Source: Spongiibacter pelagi
Lineage (GTDB): Bacteria > Pseudomonadota > Gammaproteobacteria > Pseudomonadales > Spongiibacteraceae
Direction of reading: 5' to 3'
Assembly (NCBI RefSeq): GCF_014705705.1
Contig: NZ_JACXLD010000003.1
Location: 310,001-374,000, forward strand
DNA: 64,000 nt
This document shows positions 39,553 to 47,213 of this stretch, in pieces. Every line of letters starts with the position of its first letter. Positions within the stretch are counted from its first letter, which is position 1. The notes beneath the pieces are model-generated. The model did no database searches. It saw nothing but the letters and a program-made list of their open reading frames with translations, and was not told where the DNA came from. The translations under genes were made by a program, and so were the position numbers.

Positions 39553-41979
39553 ATGACCAAAGGAATCCGAAAGGTACTGGGAGTGGTATTGATGGCTCAA
39601 GCGGGCTTGGTCTCTGCCGCCGCGCTTGAAGAAGTGGTGGTGACCGCGCAAAAGCGGACCCAGAGTGCGCAGGACGTTCCTATCGCCATCACTGCAATGT
39701 CATCGGAAGCCATGCGTGAAGCGGGCGTGTTTGATGTTGCCGACTTAACCGACGTAAACCCCAGCATCAGTTTTGATACCGGACAAAGCTCACAGAACTC
39801 AAGTTTGAAAATTCGCGGTATTGGTACCGTGGGTAACGGCCGTACTTTTGAAGGTGCGGTCGGGGTGTTTATCGACGGTGTTTACCGCTCGCGCTCCGGT
39901 ATGGCCCTTCAAGATATGAACGATATCGGCGGCCTTGAATTATTGCGCGGCCCACAGGGGACGCTGTTCGGTAAAAACACCGTTGCCGGTGCGCTGTCTT
40001 TGAATAGCATGAAGCCCAGTATTGAAGATTACAGCAGCAGCATCGAATTGCTGATGGGTAACTACAATAAGCAATATTTGGCCTCGGCGGTAAACCTGCC
40101 GCTGGGCGATCGCAACGCCGTGCGCATGTCGGTGGTGAGCAACCGTCAAGACGGTTTCCTGCGCAGCCGTCAGCAGAACGATCGCACCTATAATCAAACT
40201 GACCGCATCAGTGCCAAGTTTCAGTGGTTGTGGGATGTAACTGATAATCTGGAATCTTGGCTGACACTGGATTACTCCAAATCCGATGCCGGCTGTTGCT
40301 GGGGTAGTGTGCAGGTAGTGAGCGGCCCGCTGACCGAAGATCTGAAATACTATGCCAATCTACGCGGTCTGGATTTCTACACCGCTGATTACGCGGAAGA
40401 CCAACGCCTGACCAATAACAATGCCCGCTCACAAGAATTGCGCGAAGACATGGGGCTGGCGTGGAATGTTCAGTGGTCGCTGGAGAATGTCGATATTAAA
40501 TCGGTTACCGGTGTGCGTCAGTTTAAAGACGAGCAAGTAAAAGGCGACGCGGACTTTGGTCCAGCCCATATTCTGACCCTGAGCGAGCCGAGCAAAATTG
40601 ATTTCTGGTCACAGGAGTTGAACTTCAGCACCTCGATCGGCATTGTCGACATTGTTGCCGGTGTTTACTACTCGGAAGAAACCTACGAGAGCACCCGTAT
40701 TTTTGAATCGGATACCGACTCCAATAATTACGCCAGCTTCCTGACCACCAAGGCGCTGACTGAAATGCTGGGCTTGGATGTGAATACCGCGCCAATTTGT
40801 CGCCCACCCGGACAAACTTTAGGTTGTACCGCATTGCTTAGCATGATTGGTGCACCGCTGGGTATTCAGTCTTTTGACCTCTTCCCCGCAACAGCGAACC
40901 AACGCATTCTGGAAGATGGTTACTACCAAGACGCCAGTTCAGCGGCGGTGTTTATTCACACCCAAACCTCTTTTGATAATGGTTTTACCTTGGTGGCCGG
41001 TGCGCGTTACAGCGAAGACCGCAAAGATGGCGGTTACGACCAAGTCTACTGGTATAACTCAGAGCTGGCGCAGTTGATTGTATCTACGGGTTTGATTGGC
41101 ACGGCGCCAAGTGGCGACATAACCACGCCGCGTAACGCACTGGACTTGAACACCATCTATAACTCGCCCAGTTTTTATGACGAGTATTCCAGCAGTGTTG
41201 TTACCAGTACCGTTTCCGGTCAGTACGAATTTGCGGAAGACGTAATGGGTTATCTGACGTTCTCCAAAGGCTATAAAGCGGGTGCGGTTAACTTGTTTCA
41301 AGAAGCGGCTAACCTGCAAAACACCACCTACGATCCTGAATACGCCACTAGCTGGGAGCTGGGTTTGAAAACCCGTTACTGGGAAGGTCGTGCGCAAACC
41401 AATATCGCGGTGTTCGATACCCTTTACGAAAACCTGCAAATCAACTTCTTTAACGGGTTTAACTTCTTTACCCAGAACACCGGTGAAGCAACGTCTCGCG
41501 GTATTGAAATTGAAAACACCGTACAAGTGACTGACGCGCTGCGTACCGAGCTGAACATCACTTATATGCGCGCCGAGTTTGCTGACTTGGGCGATGCGCC
41601 TGATGCGGTTCGTCACTTGGATGGTCGTCAAACTCCACGTGCGCCAGATTTATCTGCGGTAGCCGTGGCAACTTACGAGCGTCCAATTACCCAATATATT
41701 GGCGGTTACGGTCGTATTTCAGCGTCGTATAGCGGTGAGCATTGGGCCAGCCCAGACACCCCAGATGAGCCTACCCAAGGTCCTTATACCTTGTGGGATG
41801 TGGGCATGGGGTTCCGCTATTTCGGCGAGCGTGAAATTGACGTGAGCCTGTTCTGTAAAAACTGTACTGACGTGACCTACCGCACTATCTACTTCGCGGC
41901 ACCAGTGCAGAAAGGCTCCTATAACGCCTATATCAATGAGCCCCGCCAGTTGGGTATCAGCATCAAGGCGACAATGTAA
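39553..41979 (+). CDS. TonB-dependent outer membrane receptor 4 (with CC and CxxC motifs)
   Basis: An 808-residue TonB-dependent receptor with signal peptide MTKGIRK...VSAA, EEVVVTAQKR and plug motif GPQGTLFGKNTVAGAL. It shares an unusual set of cysteines with receptor 5: an adjacent pair C248-C249 (DAGCCWG) and a CxxC at 768-771 (FCKNCTD) in the penultimate barrel strand region, where other receptors have (R/K)NLTDE. GAGGAATTGGC precedes the ATG. The P450 gene follows after a hairpin, suggesting uptake coupled to oxidation. The ligand is unknown. Confidence 0.94.
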   Translation: MTKGIRKVLGVVLMAQAGLVSAAALEEVVVTAQKRTQSAQDVPIAITAMSSEAMREAGVFDVADLTDVNPSISFDTGQSSQNSSLKIRGIGTVGNGRTFEGAVGVFIDGVYRSRSGMALQDMNDIGGLELLRGPQGTLFGKNTVAGALSLNSMKPSIEDYSSSIELLMGNYNKQYLASAVNLPLGDRNAVRMSVVSNRQDGFLRSRQQNDRTYNQTDRISAKFQWLWDVTDNLESWLTLDYSKSDAGCCWGSVQVVSGPLTEDLKYYANLRGLDFYTADYAEDQRLTNNNARSQELREDMGLAWNVQWSLENVDIKSVTGVRQFKDEQVKGDADFGPAHILTLSEPSKIDFWSQELNFSTSIGIVDIVAGVYYSEETYESTRIFESDTDSNNYASFLTTKALTEMLGLDVNTAPICRPPGQTLGCTALLSMIGAPLGIQSFDLFPATANQRILEDGYYQDASSAAVFIHTQTSFDNGFTLVAGARYSEDRKDGGYDQVYWYNSELAQLIVSTGLIGTAPSGDITTPRNALDLNTIYNSPSFYDEYSSSVVTSTVSGQYEFAEDVMGYLTFSKGYKAGAVNLFQEAANLQNTTYDPEYATSWELGLKTRYWEGRAQTNIAVFDTLYENLQINFFNGFNFFTQNTGEATSRGIEIENTVQVTDALRTELNITYMRAEFADLGDAPDAVRHLDGRQTPRAPDLSAVAVATYERPITQYIGGYGRISASYSGEHWASPDTPDEPTQGPYTLWDVGMGFRYFGEREIDVSLFCKNCTDVTYRTIYFAAPVQKGSYNAYINEPRQLGISIKATM

Positions 41980-41993
41980 TCCCATTAATAAAC

Positions 41994-42013
41994 GCGGGCC
42001 GGTCACGGCCCGC
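41994..42013 (+). other. Intercistronic hairpin between receptor 4 and the P450 gene
   Basis: GCGGGCCG-GTCA-CGGCCCGC is an 8-base perfect stem without a T-run. It may set relative mRNA levels within a receptor-P450 transcript. Confidence 0.45.
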
Positions 42014-42034
42014 CGATCCCCACAAGGAATTCCA

Positions 42035-43276
42035 ATGAGCAACCTGAGTTCAGCTATCCTCAGCGAAGCACTGGCTTACGCCAATCCTGTAGATATCAAA
42101 GGTAAATTGGCCGAGCTGCGCGAAACCGCGCCAGTAAGTCTGGTCGAGCCAGAAGGGATTCGCCCCTACTGGGCGGTAACCCGTTTGGAAGACATTCGCT
42201 ATATCGAATCCAACCCTCAGTTGTTCTCAGCCGAGCCTCGCGCCATTTTGATTTTAGAAGCGCTAGAAAAAGAAAACCAAGAGCGTTTCGGCGAAATCAT
42301 GGGCGTGAAAACGCTGGTGCATATGGATGGCCCGCGCCATATGGAGCTGCGTAAAATCACCCGCGATTGGTTTATGCCCGCCAATATCAGCAAGCTGCGC
42401 GGTCATGTTGAAGAACTGGCCGCCGGTTTTATTGAGCGTATGAAAGGCATGGACGGCAAGTGTGATTTCGCCACCGATATCGCTTTTTGGTATCCGCTGC
42501 GGGTCGTGCTGCAATTGATCGGTATTCCGGAAGAAGACGAAGCGAAAATCCTTGGCCTCACCCAAGCGCTGTTCGCGCCCGATGCTTTCGCGACCGAAGA
42601 AAAAGACGTGATGGCGGTGTTTTTCGAAACCATTACCGCAATGGGCGAATATTTCACCCTGCTGATTGAAGATCGCCGAGCCAATCCAAAAGATGATATT
42701 GCCAGTCTGTTGTCCAATGCGACTTTAGATGGCGAGTTGATCGATCACTTTACGTTGACGTCTTACTTTGTGTTGCTGTCTACCGCAGGGCACGATACTA
42801 CGAGCGCAAGTTTGGCCGGTGGTATTCAGGCGCTGATTCAAAACCCCAAGCAAATGGAGCTCCTGCTGGCCAATCCGGAGCTGTATCCCCAAGCCGCAGA
42901 TGAAATTATTCGCTGGGTTTCCCCGGTGAAACATTTTGCTCGCACTGTGTTGGAAGATACCGAGCTGGGCGGTGTGCCATTGAAGAAAGGCGATACTGTG
43001 GCCATGTTCTTCGAGTCGGCCAATCGCGATGAAACTGCCATTGAACGCGCCGGTGAATTTGATATCACGCGCAAGAGCACCAAACATATGGCCTTTGGTT
43101 ATGGCCGCCACAATTGTCTGGGTATGCACCTTGCGCGTATGGAAGTGGAAACTTTCCTGCGCCTGTTATTGCCTCAGTTGGAGAGCTTGTCTTTAAATGG
43201 TGAGCCGAGCTATATCCCCAGCCACTTTGTCAGTGGTTTAAGCTCACTACCGATTACTTTTAAGTTCAAAGACTAA
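42035..43276 (+). CDS. Cytochrome P450
   Basis: A 413-residue soluble bacterial P450 from ATG 42035 behind AAGGAAT. The oxygen-activating I helix is AGHDTT at 251-256. The ExxR pair is E290-IIR293. The haem loop FGYGRHNCLG has the thiolate ligand Cys361. General build and wording resemble bacterial P450s that hydroxylate terpenoids, fatty acids or sterol side chains, but the substrate cannot be fixed. No ferredoxin or reductase gene is in the window. The stop overlaps the alcohol dehydrogenase start by one base (TAATG), so hydroxylation and oxidation of the alcohol are probably sequential steps. Confidence 0.95.
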   Translation: MSNLSSAILSEALAYANPVDIKGKLAELRETAPVSLVEPEGIRPYWAVTRLEDIRYIESNPQLFSAEPRAILILEALEKENQERFGEIMGVKTLVHMDGPRHMELRKITRDWFMPANISKLRGHVEELAAGFIERMKGMDGKCDFATDIAFWYPLRVVLQLIGIPEEDEAKILGLTQALFAPDAFATEEKDVMAVFFETITAMGEYFTLLIEDRRANPKDDIASLLSNATLDGELIDHFTLTSYFVLLSTAGHDTTSASLAGGIQALIQNPKQMELLLANPELYPQAADEIIRWVSPVKHFARTVLEDTELGGVPLKKGDTVAMFFESANRDETAIERAGEFDITRKSTKHMAFGYGRHNCLGMHLARMEVETFLRLLLPQLESLSLNGEPSYIPSHFVSGLSSLPITFKFKD

Positions 43277-44370
43277 TGATGAAAATTACTGCCGCTATTG
43301 CCCGCGAACCGGGTCAGGACTTCTCCATTGAAGCATGCGAGCTGGGTGAGCCCGGCCCCGGTGAAGTGCTGGTTAAAGTCGAGTCCTGTGGTATTTGCCA
43401 CACTGATATTGCCGCGCGTAACCAAGATATGCCGGTGCCATTGCCTGCGGTGTTAGGGCATGAAGGCGTAGGCTGTATCGAGAAATTGGGTGAGGGTGTC
43501 AGTGATTATCAAGTTGGCGACCGGGTGTTGATGAGCTTTGGCTCCTGCGGTCAGTGCGGTAACTGCAATACCGGTGCGCCGGGTTACTGTGACAATGGCT
43601 TGGCCTATTTTGTGGGTATGCGTCTGGATGGCAGCTCGCCGGTTTCCCAGAATGGCAAACCCATGACTGGGCATTTCTTTGCGCAATCTTCTTTTGCCAA
43701 TTACTGCGTGGCGTCTACCGTGAATTTGGTCAAGCTGGATGATTCCCTGCCTGCCGAACTGATGGCGCCGTTGGCCTGTGGTGTGCAAACCGGTATGGGC
43801 GCGGTGCTGCTGGCGATGAAAGCGCAGGCTAATAAAAGTCTGGTAGTGATTGGCTGTGGCACGGTTGGCTTAGCCGCGATCATTGCGGGCAAAATTGCCG
43901 GCTGTGATCCAATTATCGCTGTGGATTTGATGGAATCCCGTTTGGAACTGGCCAGCGAGCTGGGCGCAACGCATATCATTAATGGTGCTGAGGGGAATCT
44001 TACTGAGCAATTGCTGGCCTTGGGCGGCGCCAATTATGTGCTGGATACCACTGGCGTGCCTCAAGTTATCTCCTCGGCTATTGATGGCATGAAAAAACAG
44101 GGCCATATGGTGCTGGTTGGGGTGGGCAAACCGGAAACCAAACTGAACTTTGATATGAATATGTTCATGATGACCGGCAAGAAACTCGAAGGGGTTATCG
44201 AGGGCAATGCGGTGCCGGCCGAGTTTGTACCGCAAATGATCGAGTATTACCGCAACGGCCAGTTGCCACTGGAGAAGCTTGTTACTAGCTATCCCTTTAC
44301 CGCTATCAATCAGGCGGTGGCGGATATGCACTCGGGTAAAGCGGTGAAAGCGGTATTGAAAATGGCCTGA
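43276..44370 (+). CDS. Zinc-dependent alcohol dehydrogenase (class III-like MDR)
   Basis: A 364-residue medium-chain dehydrogenase. The catalytic zinc site is seen in CGICHTDIAARNQ and GHEGVG. The structural zinc cysteines are in CGQCGNCNTGAPGYC. The Rossmann motif is GCGTVGLAAI. The chain resembles aryl- and benzyl-alcohol dehydrogenases that act on bulky primary alcohols. Translational coupling to the P450 through a TAATG overlap suggests it oxidises the P450 product to an aldehyde. A second ATG three bases on is an equivalent start. Confidence 0.94.
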   Translation: MMKITAAIAREPGQDFSIEACELGEPGPGEVLVKVESCGICHTDIAARNQDMPVPLPAVLGHEGVGCIEKLGEGVSDYQVGDRVLMSFGSCGQCGNCNTGAPGYCDNGLAYFVGMRLDGSSPVSQNGKPMTGHFFAQSSFANYCVASTVNLVKLDDSLPAELMAPLACGVQTGMGAVLLAMKAQANKSLVVIGCGTVGLAAIIAGKIAGCDPIIAVDLMESRLELASELGATHIINGAEGNLTEQLLALGGANYVLDTTGVPQVISSAIDGMKKQGHMVLVGVGKPETKLNFDMNMFMMTGKKLEGVIEGNAVPAEFVPQMIEYYRNGQLPLEKLVTSYPFTAINQAVADMHSGKAVKAVLKMA

Positions 44371-44565
44371 GTGCAGCCAATTTCCCACCTAAACTGAGCT
44401 GAGAAATGCGTCTTCACCGGGCGCACTTTTCTGTGTGCTAAGGAACCAAGTCTGGCATCCATTGCCTATTATCTATTTCCCTTTGTCGTCATTATTCTCG
44501 GCTAGTATTACCCGTGGTTTGGAAATCAAACCGACCCTGCTTGCAGACAAAGGGAGCCCAAGATA

Positions 44566-46992
44566 ATGAAGCAAGCCCGCAACCCCCTCGTGATCGGCAT
44601 TGCTGCCGTTCTATCCTCACTGGCGGCGACACCGGTTATGGCACAGGATTCTGGTGCCCGTATGCTGGAAGAAGTCGTGGTTACCGCAACGCGTCGTGCC
44701 GAAAGCATGCAGGAAGTTCCTGTAGCGGTAACGGCGGCAACTGAAGAAGATATGGCCTTTGCGCAGGTAGACAGCGTAGGCAATATTCAGGCGATTTCAC
44801 CCAGTATTAAATTTGACGTCACTAACAGTGCGGCAAACAGTGCGAACATCTTTATCCGCGGTATCGGTACCGTGGGTAATAACCGCAGCTTTGAAGGTGC
44901 GGTAGGGGTTTTCTTTGACGGTGTTTACCGTACTCGCGCCGGTCAGGCGATGCAGAACTGGTTGGATATCGAAAGCCTGCAGGTACTGCGCGGTCCACAG
45001 GGTACGCTGTTTGGTAAAAACACCTCTGCGGGTGCTTTGATTATCAATAGTAAAGCGCCAACCCCAGAAGCGGTTGAAGGCAGCTACGAAGTCACTGTGG
45101 GTAACTACGGCAAGGAAATGATTCGTGCGGCTTACAACCAGCCCGTTGGTGAAAGCAGCGCTATCCGTGTTGCCGGTCTGTATGGCAATAAAGAAGGCTT
45201 TATCAAAAACTCTGACGGCGGTGACTTTAACGACAGCCATCCTCGCGCCGCTAAATTCCAGTTTTTGACCGATGCGACCGACAATCTGACTCTGCGTATG
45301 ATTATTGATTGGTCATCGGAAGATGCCAACTGCTGTTACGGTCAGGTGGATGATGTAGATGGCCCCATGCAGAGTTATATTGATGATCTGACCGTTGCGG
45401 CAGGTCACAATGTGCCCTCTAAAAACTTTGATGACTACGAGCAAGCGCTGAGCAATGACACTGACCAAAGTGTGAGCGATCAGGGTATTCAGTTCAATGT
45501 CGATTGGGCGCTGGACAACGGCATGGCGGTCACCTCGGTCACCTCTTACCGCGAGTGGAGCATTGAGCAGTACGGTATGGATGCTGACTTCTCTGGTGCC
45601 AATATCCTCGGCATTAACGAATCACTGGAAACCGAAGTGTTCTCTCAGGAATTCACCCTGTCTGGTGACTTCACTGATTTCGGCCCCTTCCAATACGCTG
45701 ATTACGTAATGGGTATCTACTTCGCCGATGAAAAAATCAACGCTGACCACCAACTGGTATGGGGTAATCAGGCCACTGAATACTTGCTGGCTTATGCGCT
45801 AGCGGCTCAAGGTTTGCCGGTTCCTGCAAGCCTGTTGGTGGGTGATCTGGTCGGTGTGTTCTCTGGCTTGGGCGTGCCGGTCGGCGCGATTCCATTGGCG
45901 CAGGAAGGTCTGGTGTCAGACATTAATATGTCGGGTACGGGTCGCTCTTACGCAGCTTTTATGCACTGGAATTTCGACTTCACTGATACCTGGAGTGCCA
46001 CCGCAGGTATTCGTTACTCTAAAGACGAAAAAACCGGTGCAATGAAGCGTCGCTTCTTCACTGCCAACCCGGTTGATCCATTCCGTCTGCTCGGTGCCCA
46101 GCCGGGCCCTGAGTACGATAACGACTACGATGACTCTGCGGTTAGCGGTCAGTTCGCACTGCGTTACCAGTTCAACGATGACACTATGGCCTACCTTTCT
46201 TACAGCCTGGGTTACAAGTCTGGTGGTGTGAACTTGGATAACCAAGCGGCAGGTAGCGTGGGTGATAACCCCGATGAAGCAACCTGTGCCGTGAATGGTG
46301 ACTGTACGCCAAACGATCCTAACTACGATTCAGAATTCATCACCGGTTATGAGCTGGGTCTGAAAACCGAGTACTTTGAAGGTCGTGCGCGTAGCAACTT
46401 CGCCGCGTTCTACAATGAACTGGAAGACCTGCAAGTGGCTAACTTCGACGGTCTGGCTTTCAGTATTCTGAACTCTCCAGAAGCCACTGTTTACGGTCTG
46501 GAAATGGAAAACCAGTTTGTGCTGACTAACTCGCTGACTTTGGGTATGGATGTAACCTATTTGCCAGAAGCTAATTTTGGTGAGTCTGAAAAGCTAACTG
46601 CCGAAGCGTTGGGTACTCCTGCTTCACTGTCTGGTCGTCGCTTTGCGCAAGCACCAGAATTGGTGGGTAACCTGTCTCTGACTCTGGATCAGCCGCTGAC
46701 CAGCGAGCTGACCCTGCGCGGCCGTATTGCTGCCTACTACTCCGGGGAGCAGTTCACTAACCCGGCGAACAATGAAATGCGCGATGCAATCACCGAGCTG
46801 GCCTTCACCATGGGTGTGATGCACGAATCTCTGGGCATGTCGCTAAACCTGTGGTGCCAGAACTGTACTGACGAGCGTTATGTCACTCAGCATTTCAACT
46901 CGCCACTGCAAAACGTGGGTAACGACTACGACCACAACGCTTACGTTTCAGCGCCACGCACCTATGGTGTGACTCTGCGCGGAAACTTCTAA
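44566..46992 (+). CDS. TonB-dependent outer membrane receptor 5 (with CC and CxxC motifs)
   Basis: An 808-residue receptor, the same length as receptor 4. It has signal peptide MKQARNPL...VMAQ, EEVVVTATRRAES and plug motif GPQGTLFGKNTSAGAL. The adjacent pair C256-C257 (DANCCYG) and C764-x-x-C767 (WCQNCTDE) occupy the same places as in receptor 4. GGGAGCC precedes the ATG. A clear terminator follows at 47025. The upstream gap of 195 bases from the alcohol dehydrogenase probably has its own promoter. Confidence 0.94.
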   Translation: MKQARNPLVIGIAAVLSSLAATPVMAQDSGARMLEEVVVTATRRAESMQEVPVAVTAATEEDMAFAQVDSVGNIQAISPSIKFDVTNSAANSANIFIRGIGTVGNNRSFEGAVGVFFDGVYRTRAGQAMQNWLDIESLQVLRGPQGTLFGKNTSAGALIINSKAPTPEAVEGSYEVTVGNYGKEMIRAAYNQPVGESSAIRVAGLYGNKEGFIKNSDGGDFNDSHPRAAKFQFLTDATDNLTLRMIIDWSSEDANCCYGQVDDVDGPMQSYIDDLTVAAGHNVPSKNFDDYEQALSNDTDQSVSDQGIQFNVDWALDNGMAVTSVTSYREWSIEQYGMDADFSGANILGINESLETEVFSQEFTLSGDFTDFGPFQYADYVMGIYFADEKINADHQLVWGNQATEYLLAYALAAQGLPVPASLLVGDLVGVFSGLGVPVGAIPLAQEGLVSDINMSGTGRSYAAFMHWNFDFTDTWSATAGIRYSKDEKTGAMKRRFFTANPVDPFRLLGAQPGPEYDNDYDDSAVSGQFALRYQFNDDTMAYLSYSLGYKSGGVNLDNQAAGSVGDNPDEATCAVNGDCTPNDPNYDSEFITGYELGLKTEYFEGRARSNFAAFYNELEDLQVANFDGLAFSILNSPEATVYGLEMENQFVLTNSLTLGMDVTYLPEANFGESEKLTAEALGTPASLSGRRFAQAPELVGNLSLTLDQPLTSELTLRGRIAAYYSGEQFTNPANNEMRDAITELAFTMGVMHESLGMSLNLWCQNCTDERYVTQHFNSPLQNVGNDYDHNAYVSAPRTYGVTLRGNF

Positions 46993-47024
46993 GCTCGATT
47001 TACCTATAGTCCTAAAGACTATTT

Positions 47025-47057
47025 GCCCGGTTCTCCGCGAGGAGACCGGGCTTTTTT
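47025..47057 (+). terminator. Rho-independent terminator after TonB receptor 5
   Basis: GCCCGGTTCTCC pairs with GGAGACCGGGC (one bulged T) and is followed by TTTTTT. Confidence 0.92.
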
Positions 47058-47213
47058 ATGCCTGATTTTCTTGCCACTTATTTTATGTGTAAAAAGTCAG
47101 GCGGCGTAAAAACACAAATCGTGGCGCCTGAGTGCTAGAGGGTGATTGCGACAAACCGCATACTAAAGCCTGATTAAAAATCCCTCTGATTAAAATAACT
47201 TGGGAGTTCTAGC

